This document shows positions 7,806-16,253 of a DNA stretch of 35,490 nucleotides, piece by piece. The notes below the pieces were generated by a model, which saw only the letters and a program-made list of their open reading frames with translations, was not told where the DNA came from and did not search any database. The stretch's first letter is position 1. Every line of letters begins with the position of its first letter. The position numbers and the translations under genes were made by a program. This stretch comes from an uncultured Clostridia bacterium (GTDB lineage: Bacteria > Bacillota > Clostridia > Oscillospirales > Acutalibacteraceae), in assembly GCA_904397205.1 (NCBI GenBank), contig CAJFOO010000026.1, positions 1-35,490 on the forward strand, written 5' to 3'.

Positions 7806-9041
7806 TTATTTAGTCAAATCAAGCTTCCGCTTTCCTTTTGAATACAGTCGGTAGAGTTTGTATCCTGTTGGCAGAGGAAGGATAAGCCATAGAAATAACA
7901 ATGTTCCAAGGAGAACAAAAAGATTGATATGTAAAAAATATAGAACGGTGGAAAGGAAAACAGCAGAAATTATGCCTGCGGCCCCAATCCACACCAGGGT
8001 TTCCAAGTATATGGCTGCTATAAACCGTAAAAGCTCCCCACGGTGATGGAATTCCACATTGGCCAGGAGGCTTTTTGTTTTTCTCCACCGGAGGAAACAG
8101 AGCAGAACAGCGGCAAGGAGAAGGATGGCAGACGGGAATACCACAAAAAGGAGAATATTGCTTGTTGCATAGCCCAAATGAAAAATTTGCACGGGATAGA
8201 CCGCCAGTAAAACGTAGGGTTGGATCCCCACTTCTCTGCAAATTTGATCCAAGGTATTTTCAACGCGTAACACGCTTTCCGAAGAATATACAAAAGCGTT
8301 TGTGTGGCCCAGATATACCTTCATCTGGAAACTGTAGTCCTCCTCCCCAGCCGGATCATCAGGAAACTCCAGCGCCGGCATGACGATGTACCGGTCTAAA
8401 ACAAAGGATTCCCCTCGGGCGGCAGAGGCTCCTTCTTCCCAAAAACCGATTACCTTCAGGGGGAAGACTTTTCCTAAATAATTGACCTCAAATGTGTCAT
8501 TTATCTGCAAATACTCCCGGTATTCCTGTCCTGCAATCACCGGCACAGGCTGCCCTTCCTGATACACAAATTCCGTATCGTCAAACAAGCGGCCCTCGGC
8601 TACGTCCATGGACGATCCGCGGATGGCCGCTGCATTCATCTGCATGCTTTTCAGAGTAGACGGGTCGACCTCTTCGTCCGGAACATCGCCAAAGCCATAG
8701 GAAAATTTCAGGGGTAAATCTGTCCTGTCGGTATAGAGGAATTGGTCTGTCATAACAAAATAGGATGCGCCAAGCTGCTCTTTGCACAATGCATACATGT
8801 GTTTCAGTTGGGACAGCGCCCCCTCCTGCTCGAAGAAATCGAAGACGCTCATTTTGCCCGGCTGGTCAAGTTGATCGATAATGGAATAACCGCCGCCATC
8901 GGTATTCAATTTTGAGAATCGATGAATATCTGTAAATATAGCCATTCCGATTGTAAAAGAAGTAACACACAACAGGATAATTATAGGGCAGATCACCAGG
9001 AAACGGATTTTGGATTGCATCAAACGCAGAAAATATGGCAT
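7806..9041 (-). CDS. FtsX/MacB-like permease-topology membrane protein
   Basis: 411 aa; one N-terminal TM, large extracytoplasmic domain, three C-terminal TMs (NILLFVVFPSAILLLAAVLLCFL; LETLVWIGAAGIISAVFLSTVLYFL; LFVLLGTLLFLWLILPLPTGY). Confidence 0.6.
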   Translation of the reverse strand: MPYFLRLMQSKIRFLVICPIIILLCVTSFTIGMAIFTDIHRFSKLNTDGGGYSIIDQLDQPGKMSVFDFFEQEGALSQLKHMYALCKEQLGASYFVMTDQFLYTDRTDLPLKFSYGFGDVPDEEVDPSTLKSMQMNAAAIRGSSMDVAEGRLFDDTEFVYQEGQPVPVIAGQEYREYLQINDTFEVNYLGKVFPLKVIGFWEEGASAARGESFVLDRYIVMPALEFPDDPAGEEDYSFQMKVYLGHTNAFVYSSESVLRVENTLDQICREVGIQPYVLLAVYPVQIFHLGYATSNILLFVVFPSAILLLAAVLLCFLRWRKTKSLLANVEFHHRGELLRFIAAIYLETLVWIGAAGIISAVFLSTVLYFLHINLFVLLGTLLFLWLILPLPTGYKLYRLYSKGKRKLDLTK

Positions 9042-9125
9042 AATACATTCACCTCATGCCTTCATAATGTATTAAGAAAAAAAACGCTATGAAGTAAAAA
9101 GACTTCATAGCGCCTTTTTCATGGT

Positions 9126-9707
9126 TTATTTCGTACCCCAGTAGGTTCTTGCTTGCAATTCATTTGCAGAAGTAGATTTTAGCCAAGGAGTGTAAGCACG
9201 GGACCAATAGCTAGTAGCAGCACTACTCCATTGTCTTCCTGAATCTGATCGAACGTCTCCAAAAAATTCAAACCGTGCCACAGAATAGCTGTTTATAGGT
9301 GTGGCTTGTACTGTAATATTGGGGGATATATACCAAACTTCAGCACGAGTTTTAGCATATACACGTTGTACTCCGTTACCAGCTTCTCTTCCTCCATCAT
9401 GATCGGCACGGATAGGACCATCATATTGCATAGCCCTCGTATCACTTCCACTATTTTCCCGGATACCTATGATGTCGCCCTCCTGTAAGCTGTAGGTAGT
9501 ACCATTTTCTTGCCAGGCAACATCTTGAGTTACCGTATAGGAACCATCCGAGTTTTGAGTAGATACTGCTTGCAACCTGGCTGTTCCGTTCAGAACTGGT
9601 TCCGCGTTGAAAGCAGAAACCGTAGAAATGCTAGCGGTTACTGTAAGCGCAGCGGCACATAGGCTAATAAATACTTTTTTCTTGTTCCCTAATTTTTTCA
9701 TGGTCAA
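9126..9707 (-). CDS. Secreted hypothetical protein, 193 aa
   Basis: Signal peptide MTMKKLGNKKKVFISLCAAALTVTASISTVSAFNA; Trp/Tyr/Ser-rich C-terminus. Confidence 0.7.
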   Translation of the reverse strand: MTMKKLGNKKKVFISLCAAALTVTASISTVSAFNAEPVLNGTARLQAVSTQNSDGSYTVTQDVAWQENGTTYSLQEGDIIGIRENSGSDTRAMQYDGPIRADHDGGREAGNGVQRVYAKTRAEVWYISPNITVQATPINSYSVARFEFFGDVRSDSGRQWSSAATSYWSRAYTPWLKSTSANELQARTYWGTK

Positions 9708-9790
9708 AATCCCTTCCTAAAATAAAACTTTCATGACTAAAAATGAAAAATAAGAATTCCTATTCCTTTGGAAATATTTCCTTGGCATTA

Positions 9791-9848
9791 CTATATCATA
9801 AGGTTATACATTTGTCAACAATGTTTTGTGCCACAATATATTGACAAA
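9791..9848. promoter_or_regulatory. Divergent promoter region between the secreted protein and padR
   Basis: Minus strand TTGACA-17-TATAGT (actata near 9790 / TTTGTCAA 9811-9818); plus strand TTGACAAA 9841-9848. The two -35 hexamers form an 8-bp inverted repeat. Confidence 0.6.
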
Positions 9849-9933
9849 CCATATTTTTTCTATAAAATAAAATATAAGAGTAGAATCTTGGAAAAATACA
9901 TACCATTACTATAAAAAGGAAGTATCAGTTATC

Positions 9934-10287
9934 TTGAATGTGCAGGAAAATATCAAACGTGGTACAGTAGAAATGTTACTTCTTGCTTTATTGTCAGAAG
10001 AAGATATGTATGGCTATCAGCTGTGTCAGGAGCTGGACGAGCGAAGTGATGGACTCTTTCTTCTTCAGGAAGGGTCGATGTACCCGATTCTTTACCGTAT
10101 GGCGGAAAAAGAGTTGGTTTCTACTCGAAAGGAATTAGTAGGAAAACGACGCACACGGGTTTACTATCATATAGAGCCGGCCGGGCTGGTTTATATGGAG
10201 GAGTTGAAAAAAGAATACTTGTCTATTCATAAGGGGATTATAAAAATATTGGATAGCATAAAAGGAGATAAGGGGAATGGGGAATGA
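9934..10287 (+). CDS. PadR family transcriptional regulator
   Basis: RGTVEMLLLALLSEEDMYGYQLCQELDERSDGLFLLQEGSMYPILYRMAEKELVSTRKE...RRTRVYYHIEPAG; TTG start preceded by AAAAAGGAAG. Confidence 0.92.
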   Translation: MNVQENIKRGTVEMLLLALLSEEDMYGYQLCQELDERSDGLFLLQEGSMYPILYRMAEKELVSTRKELVGKRRTRVYYHIEPAGLVYMEELKKEYLSIHKGIIKILDSIKGDKGNGE

Positions 10288-10724
10288 CAGAAGAAAACCG
10301 TCTTGTACAGGATTTAAAAGATTTTTATAAGGAAATAAAATCCCTTCTGCTTTGTTCGAGTGCAAAAAAAGAAGATATTCTTTTGGGCTTGCAGGGGGAT
10401 ATTGAGGAATATATTGAGCATCACCCCGAAGCTGGTATCGAAGATATTAAAACAAAGTTTGGTACAGCAGAAGTGATAGCGAACAGCTATCAGTTTTCTA
10501 TAGGGGAAACAGAAGTCCGGCAAAAAATAAAAAAGAAAAAGACATTTTGGTGCATTGGAGCAGCTGTTATTTTTATACTGTTTGTTATCAGTGTAATTTT
10601 AATTGTTATATACTATAAAAAATCGACAGCGGAGCTGCCGGTATACTATGTAATCACAGAAGAAATCATAGAAGGCTCTATCCCCGAAGAATTATTAAAC
10701 GATCCCAATGCAGTGACAAAATAA
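10284..10724 (+). CDS. HAAS-domain-like membrane protein (PadR partner)
   Basis: Overlaps padR by ATGA; helical N-terminus LLGLQGDIEEYIEHHPEAGIEDIKTKFGTAEVIANSY, one TM, short extracytoplasmic tail. Confidence 0.75.
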   Translation: MTEENRLVQDLKDFYKEIKSLLLCSSAKKEDILLGLQGDIEEYIEHHPEAGIEDIKTKFGTAEVIANSYQFSIGETEVRQKIKKKKTFWCIGAAVIFILFVISVILIVIYYKKSTAELPVYYVITEEIIEGSIPEELLNDPNAVTK

Positions 10725-10739
10725 AAAGGAGAATGAACG

Positions 10740-11249
10740 ATGAAAAAAACCGTAAAACATTTGTTAGTATCTATATTGGCTGCCAGCAGCCTATGCACAG
10801 CGATTCCATTGAGTGCCAGCGCCGCAACAGTATCCCCTCAGATTTCTGAGAATGTTTCTTCTGGATTGGTAATGGTAGATCAAACTGTGGAACATTTGGC
10901 CGATGGAGGATACATTACCATCGAGATTTATGAGTCTCCCTCCCTATCCAGAGCGATCTCTCAAAAACAGGGAAGAAAAGTAGTTACTCAGTCTGACAGC
11001 AATGGAAAAATGGTTTGGCAATATACCTTATCGGCTACCTTTTCTGTAAATTCCGGAGTGAGCGCTACTTGTACAAAGGTTACAGGTACTCCTTCTATTT
11101 ATGATACCGCTTGGTTTACGGTTTCTAATACGCCCAATCGTTCGGGAAACCGTGCCACTGGAAATATCACGATGCAGAATCGAACTTCTAAGCAAAAAGT
11201 CAGCCGCAGCGTTACCTTGACCTGCGATGCTTATGGCAATTTATCTTAA
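10740..11249 (+). CDS. Secreted hypothetical protein, 169 aa, beta-rich
   Basis: Signal peptide MKKTVKHLLVSILAASSLCTAIPLSASAA; WQYTLSATFSVNSGVSATCTKVTGTPSIYDTAWFTVSNTPNRSGNRATGNITMQ...SRSVTLTCDAYGNLS. Confidence 0.75.
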   Translation: MKKTVKHLLVSILAASSLCTAIPLSASAATVSPQISENVSSGLVMVDQTVEHLADGGYITIEIYESPSLSRAISQKQGRKVVTQSDSNGKMVWQYTLSATFSVNSGVSATCTKVTGTPSIYDTAWFTVSNTPNRSGNRATGNITMQNRTSKQKVSRSVTLTCDAYGNLS

Positions 11250-11276
11250 TTTTTAGATTTGTTTTTATTTATTTCT

Positions 11277-11311
11277 AAAAACCCCAGGAAATGCGATTTT
11301 CCTGGGGTTTC
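11277..11311 (+). terminator. Rho-independent terminator
   Basis: AAACCCCAGGAAA-tgcgat-TTTCCTGGGGTTT. Confidence 0.8.
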
Positions 11312-11514
11312 TGATTTCGATAGTATATCTCCTCTGAACCACTATCACTGAAGCTAGCAGCATCTTGTTTTCAAAAAATCTATTTGTAATTTTATTTACA
11401 ATCCCTTTGGTCAACAGATTTATTGTCTGAGTTGAGATTCCTTATGGAAAAGGGTTACGGCGAGTAGTCAAGAACACTCGTTTTGCGTGATTTGGCTTAT
11501 AATATCCTATTATC

Positions 11515-11558
11515 AAAATAAATTTACACAAAATAAAAATTTTGTGTAAATTTATTTT
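11515..11558. repeat. Perfect 20-bp inverted repeat (4-nt spacer) upstream of the tyrosine recombinase
   Basis: AAAATAAATTTACACAAAAT-aaaa-ATTTTGTGTAAATTTATTTT. Confidence 0.9.
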
Positions 11559-11602
11559 TGTTTTATAATAGTTTATAACTTTTTAAAAAGGAGAATAAAA
11601 TT

Positions 11603-12508
11603 ATGGAGAAATTAATTCACAATTTTTTGGAATACTTGGAGCTGATTGGAAAATCCAAACGGACAATTTCTGAATACGCCTTGGATTTAAGGGTATTTTT
11701 GTCTTTTTTCGGCGGACAGCATTCCCCGGATCTGGCGCTTTTACAATCCCTCCAGAGAAAAGACATTGAAAAATATACCTATTATTTAAAAAATGTGCGG
11801 CAGAATACCGCTGCCACCCGCTGCCGGAAAATATCCTCCCTCAAGGTGTTTTATGATTTTTTAATCCGGGAAAATCTGGTGCATAAAAATCCGGTAAACG
11901 ATGTAGCAAAGCCCAAAAAACCAGAAAAACTGCCAAAATATCTGACGCTGGAGCAAAGCCGGATTTTACTGGACGTCATTTCCGGAAAGCATCAAAGCCG
12001 GGATTTGTGTATGTTGACTTTACTGCTCAACTGCGGCTTGCGGCTGTCCGAACTGACCGGCCTGAACCTCGGGGATATTTCCAGCCTCGATACTCCAGGA
12101 CAGGCATTCATGCGGGTATGGGGAAAAGGCGGCAAGGAACGCATATTGTTTTTGAATTCTGCTTGTGTACAGGCTATCCAGCAGTATCTTCCTGTGCGGA
12201 AAACCAGAGACCCCGGGGAAACTGCCTTGTTCCTGAACGCATTCGGCAAACGGATCGGGAACCGGACCGTACAGAACATGGTACGCAGTTACCTGCAGCA
12301 AATAGGTTTAGGAAAGGGGTATTCTGTACATACCCTGCGCCATACAGCGGCTACGCTATTATATCAGTATTCCCATGCAGACATATTGATCCTCAAAAAC
12401 ATTTTGGGCCATTCCAATGTGAGCACAACGGAAATCTATACCCATCTTGGGAGCCATCAGGTCCGCAAAGTTCTGGAAAACAGCCCTTTCGTGACAAAGA
12501 AGGAATAA
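11603..12508 (+). CDS. XerC/XerD-like tyrosine recombinase
   Basis: 301 aa; SAM-like N-terminal domain; catalytic signature GLRLSEL, HTLRHTAATLL, LGHSNVSTTEIYTHL. Confidence 0.93.
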   Translation: MEKLIHNFLEYLELIGKSKRTISEYALDLRVFLSFFGGQHSPDLALLQSLQRKDIEKYTYYLKNVRQNTAATRCRKISSLKVFYDFLIRENLVHKNPVNDVAKPKKPEKLPKYLTLEQSRILLDVISGKHQSRDLCMLTLLLNCGLRLSELTGLNLGDISSLDTPGQAFMRVWGKGGKERILFLNSACVQAIQQYLPVRKTRDPGETALFLNAFGKRIGNRTVQNMVRSYLQQIGLGKGYSVHTLRHTAATLLYQYSHADILILKNILGHSNVSTTEIYTHLGSHQVRKVLENSPFVTKKE

Positions 12509-12611
12509 AACCGGGGTTTTGTGTTGCCAAAGGGAGTGATGATGGATGAACTGCGTCACAGCGGACAGCAGCCGTTATCGCCCTGTTTCAAAAGAAATGA
12601 GAGGGATTATA

Positions 12612-13160
12612 ATGAAGGAGCTTTCTATTCTTCCGCACGTCGGGATTTGGGAATTAAAGCTGGGGATGTCCCCGAAAGAAATTCTGGAAAAAATTAACCG
12701 GCTGTGCGCGGAATTCCATTTACCAAAATTGAACAATCTTCAAATTTCTAAAGATCCAGAGGAAGAGGATGGCAGTTATTATCTGCGCTATCAAAGCGAT
12801 TTCTTTTTCTTTCTGGTGCAGTATGATGATAAAGAGCAGGCGGTTGAAATTGGCATTGACCGCCTGATAAGCGAACAGGCTGTGGTAAGGTTGTATGATT
12901 TGGATGTTTTTAAAACCCCGGCCGAAGAACTCATTCTTTATTTAAAGAAAGTCAGCCCCTGCTCTTATGATGACATGGATGAACAACTGAGCACAAATTA
13001 TGAATTTGATGATATCGGCATCCGGCTCTGGAGGGATGAGCCGTTCCACGAAAAACTGCTGAAAGATCCGGCTTACATCGAAGAAATGAGGGATACCCTC
13101 CACGAAATGTTCCGGTATCGGTACTTTGATATTGCCGCTGTCCAATCAGTAAAAAAATAA
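12612..13160 (+). CDS. Hypothetical cytosolic acidic protein
   Basis: MKELSILPHVGIWELKLGMSPKEILEKINRLCAEF...YEFDDIGIRLWRDEPFHEKLLKDPAYIEEM; start at 12612 with AGAGG upstream; tracked ORF begins at 12546. Confidence 0.6.
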   Translation: MKELSILPHVGIWELKLGMSPKEILEKINRLCAEFHLPKLNNLQISKDPEEEDGSYYLRYQSDFFFFLVQYDDKEQAVEIGIDRLISEQAVVRLYDLDVFKTPAEELILYLKKVSPCSYDDMDEQLSTNYEFDDIGIRLWRDEPFHEKLLKDPAYIEEMRDTLHEMFRYRYFDIAAVQSVKK

Positions 13161-13198
13161 AAACAACCGCCCACCCTCCAAGTGTTGCGGTTGTTTTT
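13160..13198. terminator. Bidirectional hairpin terminator
   Basis: AAAAACAACCGCCcaccctccaagtgttGCGGTTGTTTTT. Confidence 0.8.
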
Positions 13199-13277
13199 CA
13201 AATAACCAAAACTATGGGGAACCGTTTTGCCGGTATCCCTTTCTGTTTTTATTGCAGCAATCCTCCCCCCCTGGCAA
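13161..13277 (-). ncRNA. Orphan type I antitoxin-like RNA gene (promoter, conserved 5' motif, terminator)
   Basis: Minus strand TTGCCA (13277-13272)-17-CAATAA (13254-13249), then AAAGGGATACCGGCAAAACGGTTCCCC, then terminator GGGCGGTTGTTTTT; same layout as the minus-strand RNA at 14199-14329. Confidence 0.5.
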
Positions 13278-13310
13278 AGCCGATGGCGGCAGGGCCGGGG
13301 GTTTTGTTAT

Positions 13311-13853
13311 TTAAGCATGATAGATCTGCTGAAGGATGGCTTCCCATTTCTTCTGTGAATCCAGCCAATCCATTGCGGCGGAAACGAAAGGCGAAGGATC
13401 CAACCCTTCATTGGATAATTGGTAACGTCCGCTGGTGCAATACTGTACCTGCTCACGCACTTCTTCGTTCCTTTGCTGTATATAGGAAAGCACTGCCGGG
13501 GAACGGGTATCCACCGTAGGGATTTCCTGCACTTCTTCCGTCAGCACCGTACAGCCAAAGAGCATCGGGCGGGTATGCGCATTTTGTACATCCTGTTCCG
13601 TGAGAACACCATGTTCCTGTAACTCACACAGCAGGTTTTGATACTCTGCACTGCCCATGGCATCCAAAGGATAGCGCGATTTTAAATCCTTTGCCAGCGC
13701 ATCTGGCAGCGGGCCAGACTCCTGCGGCGGCTGTGCTGAAACCGGCCGGGCGATTTCCGTCTGCAATAGACCGGCAAAGGAATCTTGTGGATGGTTCTTC
13801 CCCGTGTCCAAATAAGAAGCCCCAGCGGTGGAAAGCAATCGGGTTATCTGCAT
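13311..13853 (-). CDS. Hypothetical protein
   Basis: MQITRLLSTAGASYLDTGKNHPQDSFAGLLQTEIARP...; ATG at 13853 preceded by GGAGGTGATACC; tracked ORF extends to 13919. Confidence 0.6.
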   Translation of the reverse strand: MQITRLLSTAGASYLDTGKNHPQDSFAGLLQTEIARPVSAQPPQESGPLPDALAKDLKSRYPLDAMGSAEYQNLLCELQEHGVLTEQDVQNAHTRPMLFGCTVLTEEVQEIPTVDTRSPAVLSYIQQRNEEVREQVQYCTSGRYQLSNEGLDPSPFVSAAMDWLDSQKKWEAILQQIYHA

Positions 13854-14019
13854 GGTATCACCTCCAATTAAGAAATCATAAAATCCAACGGTTAAACCTA
13901 TACTATACAACCAAAGCATAGCACAAAAAAAGCAAAAAGTAAATGTTTTGTGTGCATTTTATGCATGATTTTTTTATTCCTACATGCAAAAAACCCCGGC
14001 AAAAACCGGAGGATTTATG

Positions 14020-14048
14020 TTGCCAACAGGGGCCCTTTGTGCTAAGAT
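14020..14048 (+). promoter_or_regulatory. Promoter of type I toxin mRNA
   Basis: TTGCCA (14020-14025), 17-bp spacer, TAAGAT (14043-14048). Confidence 0.65.
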
Positions 14049-14108
14049 AAGCACGGAAAGGGATACCAATGACGGTAAGGCGGCTCCCCCTGCAAAGGGG
14101 GTGGTGAT

Positions 14109-14189
14109 ATGTGCGTTACATACCAAGACCTGATTCAGCTTGGCCTGTTAATCGTGGCAATCATCGCTCTGTTTAAAGACAGAGATTAA
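14109..14189 (+). CDS. Holin-like small hydrophobic type I toxin (26 aa), not in the ORF track
   Basis: MCVTYQDLIQLGLLIVAIIALFKDRD*; SD GGGGGTGG 5 nt upstream; SD can pair with CCCCC at 14086-14090; matches the general pattern of the short Firmicutes holin-like/TxpA-type toxins. Confidence 0.75.
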   Translation: MCVTYQDLIQLGLLIVAIIALFKDRD

Positions 14190-14198
14190 GTTTCCACA

Positions 14199-14329
14199 TA
14201 AAAAGGGAAACAACCGCCTTCCTGGGGAGTTAGGCGATTGTTTCTTTTAACAACCTAAATTCTCGGGGGAACCGTCTTGCCGGTATCCCTTCCTGCTTTT
14301 ATTATACCAAGTTCCCCCGGCAAAGTCAA
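14199..14329 (-). ncRNA. Antisense antitoxin RNA convergent to the toxin mRNA (span includes its promoter)
   Basis: Minus strand TTGACT (14329-14324)-17-TATAAT (14306-14301); predicted transcript ~14295 to ~14200 ends in GGCGGTTGTTTCCCTTTTT; overlaps the 3' end of the toxin mRNA. Confidence 0.7.
14203..14248. terminator. Bidirectional terminator shared by toxin mRNA and antisense RNA
   Basis: GGGAAACAACCGCC...GGCGATTGTTTCTTTT. Confidence 0.75.
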
Positions 14330-14366
14330 GCGCCGGGGCTTTTTTACCGGCCGCGGAGGACGCGGA

Positions 14367-16253
14367 TTAATATTTGCTGTCGAGGTCGTCGGAGAAGACA
14401 GCGTCTTCCATCTGCGCACCGGCCGGATCGACATAGGCCCGCTGGCCCACGCTGCCGGTCTTCTCGGCGGCGCGGTACGCTCTTTGTGCCGCGGAGATAA
14501 AGTCCGGATCGTTGCGCTTTTCGTCCGGGATGAAGGCATGGCCGGCCCGGCGGTCGCGCAGGTTGAATTTCTCCATCTCCTTGCGCAGCACCTCGGCCTG
14601 CTGGCTCATCTCGTGGCTGGATGCCGCAGACTGTTCACTGATAGCGGCATTGCTGGAAACCGCGTCGGAAATCTGGGTGATTTCGTCCACCACATGCTTG
14701 ATTTCTTCGGTCTGCTCCTCCGAACGCGACGCGATCTCGTTGACGATGGTAGCAATCTGGTTGATTTCCTCGTTGATGATCTGGAACGTCGAAAGCGCTT
14801 CCTGGGCAATGGCGTTGCCCTCGTGGGTCTGCTGGATGCTGTTCTCAATGAGGGCCTTGCTCTCCTTGGCCGCATCGGTGCTCTTGAGCGCAAGCTCGCG
14901 GACCTTATTGGCTACTACGGCAAAGCCTTTGCCCAGCGCGCCGGCGTTGGCGGCTTCGATGGTGGCGTTGAGGGCGAGGATGTTCGTTTCAAACGCAATG
15001 GATTCAATGGTCTTGATCACCACGGAGATCCGTTCCGCAGCGTCGCGGATACGTTCCACGGATTCCATGAGCGATTCCATATGCTGGTTGCCCACATTGG
15101 CGTCGCTCTTGATTTTCTTGGTGACCTCGTGGGCCTCGATGACTTTCTCGTTATTTTCTTCAATCAGCTCGCTGGTATGCTTGGCGTTATCGGAAAGACG
15201 GCTGACCGCATCGGCCTGGGTGGAGGCGCTCTCCGCCAGGGAATGGCTGGCGTCGGCAATCTCGCTCGCGCCGGTGGCCACGGTATGGGCGGCCTGCACG
15301 ATGTTGCGGAACATCATATCATTGGACTGCACCAGCTTATACAGGTTCTTGCCCATGGCGTCGTGGCTGGAGTGGATGTTGACAAACGCGGTCATATCGC
15401 CGGCGGCCACCCGCTTGAGCACGTCCACATTGGCCTGGATATTCACGGCCATGGTGTGGAAGGCGTCCATCATCTGGCCAATTTCATTGTCCTTGTTCTT
15501 TTCATAGATATTGGCGAAATGCGACTCGGTCTCGTCGATATTCTCCGCGCCCAGGGCCAGCCGCTGCGCGAGGTTGGTGACCAGCACCACGGGCTTTGCA
15601 ATGCGGTTGGCGGTGTGGCGTGCCAGCAGAATGGAACCGACAATGATCAAAATCGTCAGCCCGGCGGTAACGCACAGCATAACCAGCAGGAGGGTTTCAA
15701 ACAGGGCCTCTTCCTCCTCGGCCTTGGCCGAATAATAGTCCGCCAGCTCCTGCAGGGTAGCCACAACCTCGTCCGTCAGGGGGTTGACCTCGGCCAGGAA
15801 GCGCTGGTTGGCAAGCTCCTCGTTGGTGTCGCTCAGGGCAATGAGCTCGCGGGCCAGGTTATGCAGCTGCTGGTGGGGGCTTTGGAGACGGTTCAAAATG
15901 GCCTGTACCTGCGGGTCTTCCTCCGTATAGCTGGCCATCCACTGCCCCAGGGAACAGGTTTCCGGGTCGAGGCTGCCGGTAAACTCGGTGCCCTGCTGCA
16001 ATGCGGTATTGAGCTGCGAACGCCACTGGTAGTGCGCGATGATGGTATTGTTGATGGTGTTGCGGGTGCTGGTGGAATGTACGGTGGCCTGGAAGTCAAA
16101 ATGGAGCCAGATCATGGCGCCCACCAGCAATACGCCCAGCATACAGCAGATAACGATAATCTGGATGTACCCGTTCATGATCTGCCGGCGCAGCCCTTTG
16201 GCGTGTTTTTGTTCCCTGGGTGCGCCTTTGGAATTAGTTTGTCCCGTCTGCAT
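14367..16253 (-). CDS. Methyl-accepting chemotaxis protein with extracytoplasmic CZB-like domain
   Basis: Two TMs, HAMP, MCP signalling hairpin ([57 protein letters not shown]). Start at 16253 with GGAG upstream; tracked ORF to 16268. Confidence 0.93.
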   Translation of the reverse strand: MQTGQTNSKGAPREQKHAKGLRRQIMNGYIQIIVICCMLGVLLVGAMIWLHFDFQATVHSTSTRNTINNTIIAHYQWRSQLNTALQQGTEFTGSLDPETCSLGQWMASYTEEDPQVQAILNRLQSPHQQLHNLARELIALSDTNEELANQRFLAEVNPLTDEVVATLQELADYYSAKAEEEEALFETLLLVMLCVTAGLTILIIVGSILLARHTANRIAKPVVLVTNLAQRLALGAENIDETESHFANIYEKNKDNEIGQMMDAFHTMAVNIQANVDVLKRVAAGDMTAFVNIHSSHDAMGKNLYKLVQSNDMMFRNIVQAAHTVATGASEIADASHSLAESASTQADAVSRLSDNAKHTSELIEENNEKVIEAHEVTKKIKSDANVGNQHMESLMESVERIRDAAERISVVIKTIESIAFETNILALNATIEAANAGALGKGFAVVANKVRELALKSTDAAKESKALIENSIQQTHEGNAIAQEALSTFQIINEEINQIATIVNEIASRSEEQTEEIKHVVDEITQISDAVSSNAAISEQSAASSHEMSQQAEVLRKEMEKFNLRDRRAGHAFIPDEKRNDPDFISAAQRAYRAAEKTGSVGQRAYVDPAGAQMEDAVFSDDLDSKY

